A stretch of DNA of 64,000 nt from Azolla caroliniana. Its lineage: Eukaryota; Polypodiophyta. Below the pieces are notes generated by a model. The model saw only the letters and a list, made by a program, of their open reading frames with translations. It was not told the DNA's origin and did no database searches. The DNA lies in NCBI GenBank assembly GCA_043228905.1, contig JBHGNT010000014.1, positions 13,640,001 through 13,704,000 on the forward strand, written 5' to 3'. The position numbers were made by a program, and so were the translations under genes. Shown here in pieces: positions 61,489-64,000 of the stretch. The number at the start of each line of letters is the position of its first letter. Positions within the stretch are counted from its first letter, which is position 1.

Positions 61489-64000
61489 ATGGACGAATCG
61501 TTTGGCGGCATGTTCAAGCTCACCGGCTCCAACTATTCAGTGTGGAAGTCGAAGATGAGGGACATGCTCGTGGTTAAAGATCTCTGGCTGCCGGTTCAGT
61601 TCGGGGACAAGAGACCGGACAAAATCGACGCTGCGATATGGGAGGTGATGCACATGAAGACAACGGCGTACATACGGTGCTTCATCGACATGAGCCTGTA
61701 CAACAACTTCAATGAAGAGAGCAAGGCTCATGAACTCTGGGAGAAGATCGGCATGATGTTCCAGAACAAAAATGCTGTCAATCAGGCGTCGGTATTCCGG
61801 AAGCTTGTAAGACTCCGGTACCAAGATGGCTCCAGCATGGCGGAGCATATGAATGCCTTCCAGGGGCTGATTCACCAGGCAACGTCATTGGAAGTACCTC
61901 TTGCCGATGAGGTCCTAGCACTACTCCTGCTCAGTTCCCTCCCGGATAGCTGGGAGACGTTGGTTGTTACCTTGGGCAACGCCGGGCTAGAAGGAAAACG
62001 GCTATCCCTAGCAAGAGTAAAGTCGAGCTTGCTAGATGAGGAGGCTCGTCGGAAAGACAAAGATACGAGCTCCGACTCCAGAGCGCTCCTTACCGAATCG
62101 GAACGCGGAAGACATAGAAACCGTAGTCCCCAGAACCGGGAGAAGTCGGGGACACGATCAAAGTCAAGGGGGAGGCCTACTTGCTTCTATTGCGGCAAGC
62201 CGGGACACTTCCAAAAGAACTGTCGGCATTTCCGTAAAGACAAGGAAACCGACGGTACCGATTCGAAGCAAACCCCGAACCGAAACGGTACAGACCGGAA
62301 CGGTAAAGACCGGAGGGGGCCGGACCGGAAGGGAACGACGGCAATTGCGGCAAGTGAAGAGGAGTTGATGCTCATCACCGAGGAGAGTGAGATAAACCAT
62401 GCCGGCGATGAGATGACCTGGGTGGTAGATTCCGGAGCGTCGTTCCACCTTACCCCGGACCGGAAATGCTTCTCATCCTACTCAGCCGGTGATCACGGCT
62501 GTGTCCGGATGGGGAATGAAGGAACATGCCGAATTGTCGGCATAGGAGACGTGTGGCTGACAACACCAACCGGATGCAAGTTGCTGTTGAAAGATGTCCG
62601 ACACGTTCCGGAAGTTCGTCTGAACCTGATATCAGCCGGTCGGCTAGATGATGAAGGCTACACGGGTAGCATCCGGAACGGTGTCATGAAGTTCAGCAAA
62701 GGGAGCCTGATCGTGGCTCGGGCCCGGAAGGTAAACACACTGTACCTGATGAATGCCCGGTTATGTCCGGAAGAAGTGAACGTGGCTTCCGACACTGCCG
62801 GTGAGCTGTGGCACAAGAGGCTATGTCACATGAGTGAGAAGGGGATGAAGAGGCTTGGAGACGACAACCTCATTCCAGTGAAGAACGTGCACTTAGAGAA
62901 GTGCACTGATTGTCTGGCCGGTAAGCAGAACCGGACCTCCTTCCGACCAAGGCCACCGATGAGACGTAATGCACCACTGGAGTTGGTGCATACGGATGTT
63001 TGTCAAGTAGACACGAAGCCACATGCCGGAGCGCAGTACTTCGTGACGTTCATAGATGACCACAGCCGGAAGCTGTGGGCCACACCACTAAAGACGAAGG
63101 ATCAGGTGTTATCCGTCTTCAAAGAGCTCCACGCGAGAGTGGAAAGAAAAACCGGCCGGAAGCTGAAGGCGGTTCGAGCAGATAACGGAGGTGAGTACCG
63201 GGGGCAGTTCGAGGAGTACTGCCGCTCGAAGGGAATCCGGCTCGAATTTACCGTGCCGAAGACGCTGGAGCTAAACGGACTGGCCGAGAGGATGAACCGG
63301 ACCATAATGGAGAGGGTCCGGAGTATGCTAGCGCATGCAAAACTACCCAAGAAGTTTTGGGCTGAGGCACTGTCGACGGCGACATATGTGATAAACAGAT
63401 CACCCTCAGTACCCCTGGACGGAGACACGCCACAGAGAGTATGGACCGGTAAGGAAGTGTCCTACCGGCATCTAAGGGTGTTCGGGTGTCTCACGTACGT
63501 GCATGTAGCAAAGGACCGGAGAGGAAAGCTAGATCCAAAGACCCGGCCATGCATATTCCTCGGTTACGGTGACGATGAGTTCGGCTACCGAGTGTGGGAC
63601 CCGGTCGACAAGAAGGTATTCCGGAGTCGAGATATTATCTTCATGGAGGACAAGACGCTCGCCGACTGGGAGTCGGAGAAGAAGATAGTGAACTCTGAGT
63701 CGACCGGTAAGGATAGACTCTACAATGAGCAGACCCAACCGGCAAGAGACCGGTTAGCACTCGAGGAACCAGCCGGTTACGGTGAGGATACCGAACCGGC
63801 AGAAGAAGAAGTAGAGGAAGCTGAGACCGGAACCGATCAAGATCCCGAATCGGATTCGGATGAAGAGCAAATGGAGGAACCGATTACCGAAGCCCGAAGA
63901 CGTAGATATCCTCTCAGAGAGAGAAGGGCGCCCCGGAGATTTCCGGATGCAGAGCATGTCCTGCTAACCGATGAGGGGGAGCCGGAAAGCTTCGAAGAAG
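61489..64000 (+). CDS. Copia f gag-pol polyprotein, uninterrupted, runs off the window
   Basis: I translated this frame codon by codon and found no stop from ATG 61489 to the end of the window (837 codons). It starts MDESFGGMFKLTGSNYSVWK, the UBN2-type gag. The knuckle CFYCGKPGHFQKNC follows (about 62185), then protease WVVDSGASFH (about 62420), zinc region LWHKRLCHMSEKG and KCTDCLAGKQNRT, and integrase LVHTDVCQV, RADNGGEYRGQ and AERMNRTIMERV. The end reads YPLRERRAPRRFPDAEHV just before RT. From the end of gag onward it is close to Copia 1, but the first 170 or so gag residues are very different. RT and RNase H should lie beyond 64000. This could be part of an autonomous, recently active element. 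Confidence 0.95.
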   Translation, partial: MDESFGGMFKLTGSNYSVWKSKMRDMLVVKDLWLPVQFGDKRPDKIDAAIWEVMHMKTTAYIRCFIDMSLYNNFNEESKAHELWEKIGMMFQNKNAVNQASVFRKLVRLRYQDGSSMAEHMNAFQGLIHQATSLEVPLADEVLALLLLSSLPDSWETLVVTLGNAGLEGKRLSLARVKSSLLDEEARRKDKDTSSDSRALLTESERGRHRNRSPQNREKSGTRSKSRGRPTCFYCGKPGHFQKNCRHFRKDKETDGTDSKQTPNRNGTDRNGKDRRGPDRKGTTAIAASEEELMLITEESEINHAGDEMTWVVDSGASFHLTPDRKCFSSYSAGDHGCVRMGNEGTCRIVGIGDVWLTTPTGCKLLLKDVRHVPEVRLNLISAGRLDDEGYTGSIRNGVMKFSKGSLIVARARKVNTLYLMNARLCPEEVNVASDTAGELWHKRLCHMSEKGMKRLGDDNLIPVKNVHLEKCTDCLAGKQNRTSFRPRPPMRRNAPLELVHTDVCQVDTKPHAGAQYFVTFIDDHSRKLWATPLKTKDQVLSVFKELHARVERKTGRKLKAVRADNGGEYRGQFEEYCRSKGIRLEFTVPKTLELNGLAERMNRTIMERVRSMLAHAKLPKKFWAEALSTATYVINRSPSVPLDGDTPQRVWTGKEVSYRHLRVFGCLTYVHVAKDRRGKLDPKTRPCIFLGYGDDEFGYRVWDPVDKKVFRSRDIIFMEDKTLADWESEKKIVNSESTGKDRLYNEQTQPARDRLALEEPAGYGEDTEPAEEEVEEAETGTDQDPESDSDEEQMEEPITEARRRRYPLRERRAPRRFPDAEHVLLTDEGEPESFEE

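Larger units (their letters stand above)
60771..64000 (+). mobile_element. Copia f: Tork-type Ty1 element, intact as far as the window edge
   Basis: LTR, primer site and gag-pol in order; the element continues past 64000, so its 3' LTR and target duplication cannot be seen. It lies in the group II RT remnant; the five bases before the LTR are CTAGA. Confidence 0.9.

Overview
This is plant nuclear DNA, almost all of it repeats, with one recognisable host gene: a catalase gene of about seven exons at roughly 15.0-18.1 kb. The evidence for a land plant is the catalase exon layout, Tork/Tnt1-type Copia elements, plant initiator-Met and Trp tRNA primer sites in the retrotransposons, an RTE-like LINE, and two inserts that look like plant mitochondrial DNA. 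No bacterial operon, rRNA gene, intact tRNA gene or CRISPR array is visible. The species cannot be named from this window.

Layout. 1-2030: AT-rich and low-complexity sequence, purine repeats and CCGG palindromes. 2030-6316: decayed Ty3 chromovirus A (+), split inside integrase by about 2.1 kb of mitochondrial-looking DNA (group II intron domain V, truncated tRNAs). 6480-13020: a LINE reverse transcriptase cut in two by a minus-strand Ty3 element of a family called G1 here. 13-15 kb: unresolved. 15-18.1 kb: catalase. 18.1-20.5 kb: local tandem repeats. 20.5-49.4 kb: a nested retrotransposon stack. 49.4-52.2 kb: a decayed minus-strand Copia and a gag-like remnant. 52.5-57.2 kb: a decayed Tork Copia. 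57.2-57.8 kb: a Tat-like integrase fragment. 58.7-59.4 kb: a solo LTR. 60.0-60.8 kb: a group II intron maturase-type RT fragment. 60.8-64.0 kb: a Tork Copia with an uninterrupted gag-pol frame running off the window.

The stack is resolved by target-site duplications (TSDs). A minus-strand Copia array (two internal regions sharing one LTR) lies against or inside the LTR of an older Copia. G1 copy a (21540-46033) sits in the shared LTR, flanked by CCGG. Copy a was hit by a Tork Copia (24421-30801, TSD TGTTG), by G1 copy b (32094-39114, TSD ACAC/ACGC) and by chromovirus B (39269-43530, TSD GGTGC). The Tork Copia was then hit by a hAT-type nonautonomous element (25525-26516, TSD CAAGCCAT). Removing these inserts rejoins the copy-a reading frame at the junctions I checked.

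Most unusual points. The G1 family has a DHGSE-type protease motif, an FLDD reverse transcriptase, a tRNA-Trp primer site and 4-bp TSDs, and from memory its proteins look more like fungal Ty3 elements than standard plant clades. Chromovirus B carries an array of heat-shock-element-like motifs just upstream of a TATA box in both LTRs. Mitochondrial-looking DNA occurs at two sites, each tied to a retrotransposon. Identities and family names come from reading the sequence and recalled family features, not from searches.
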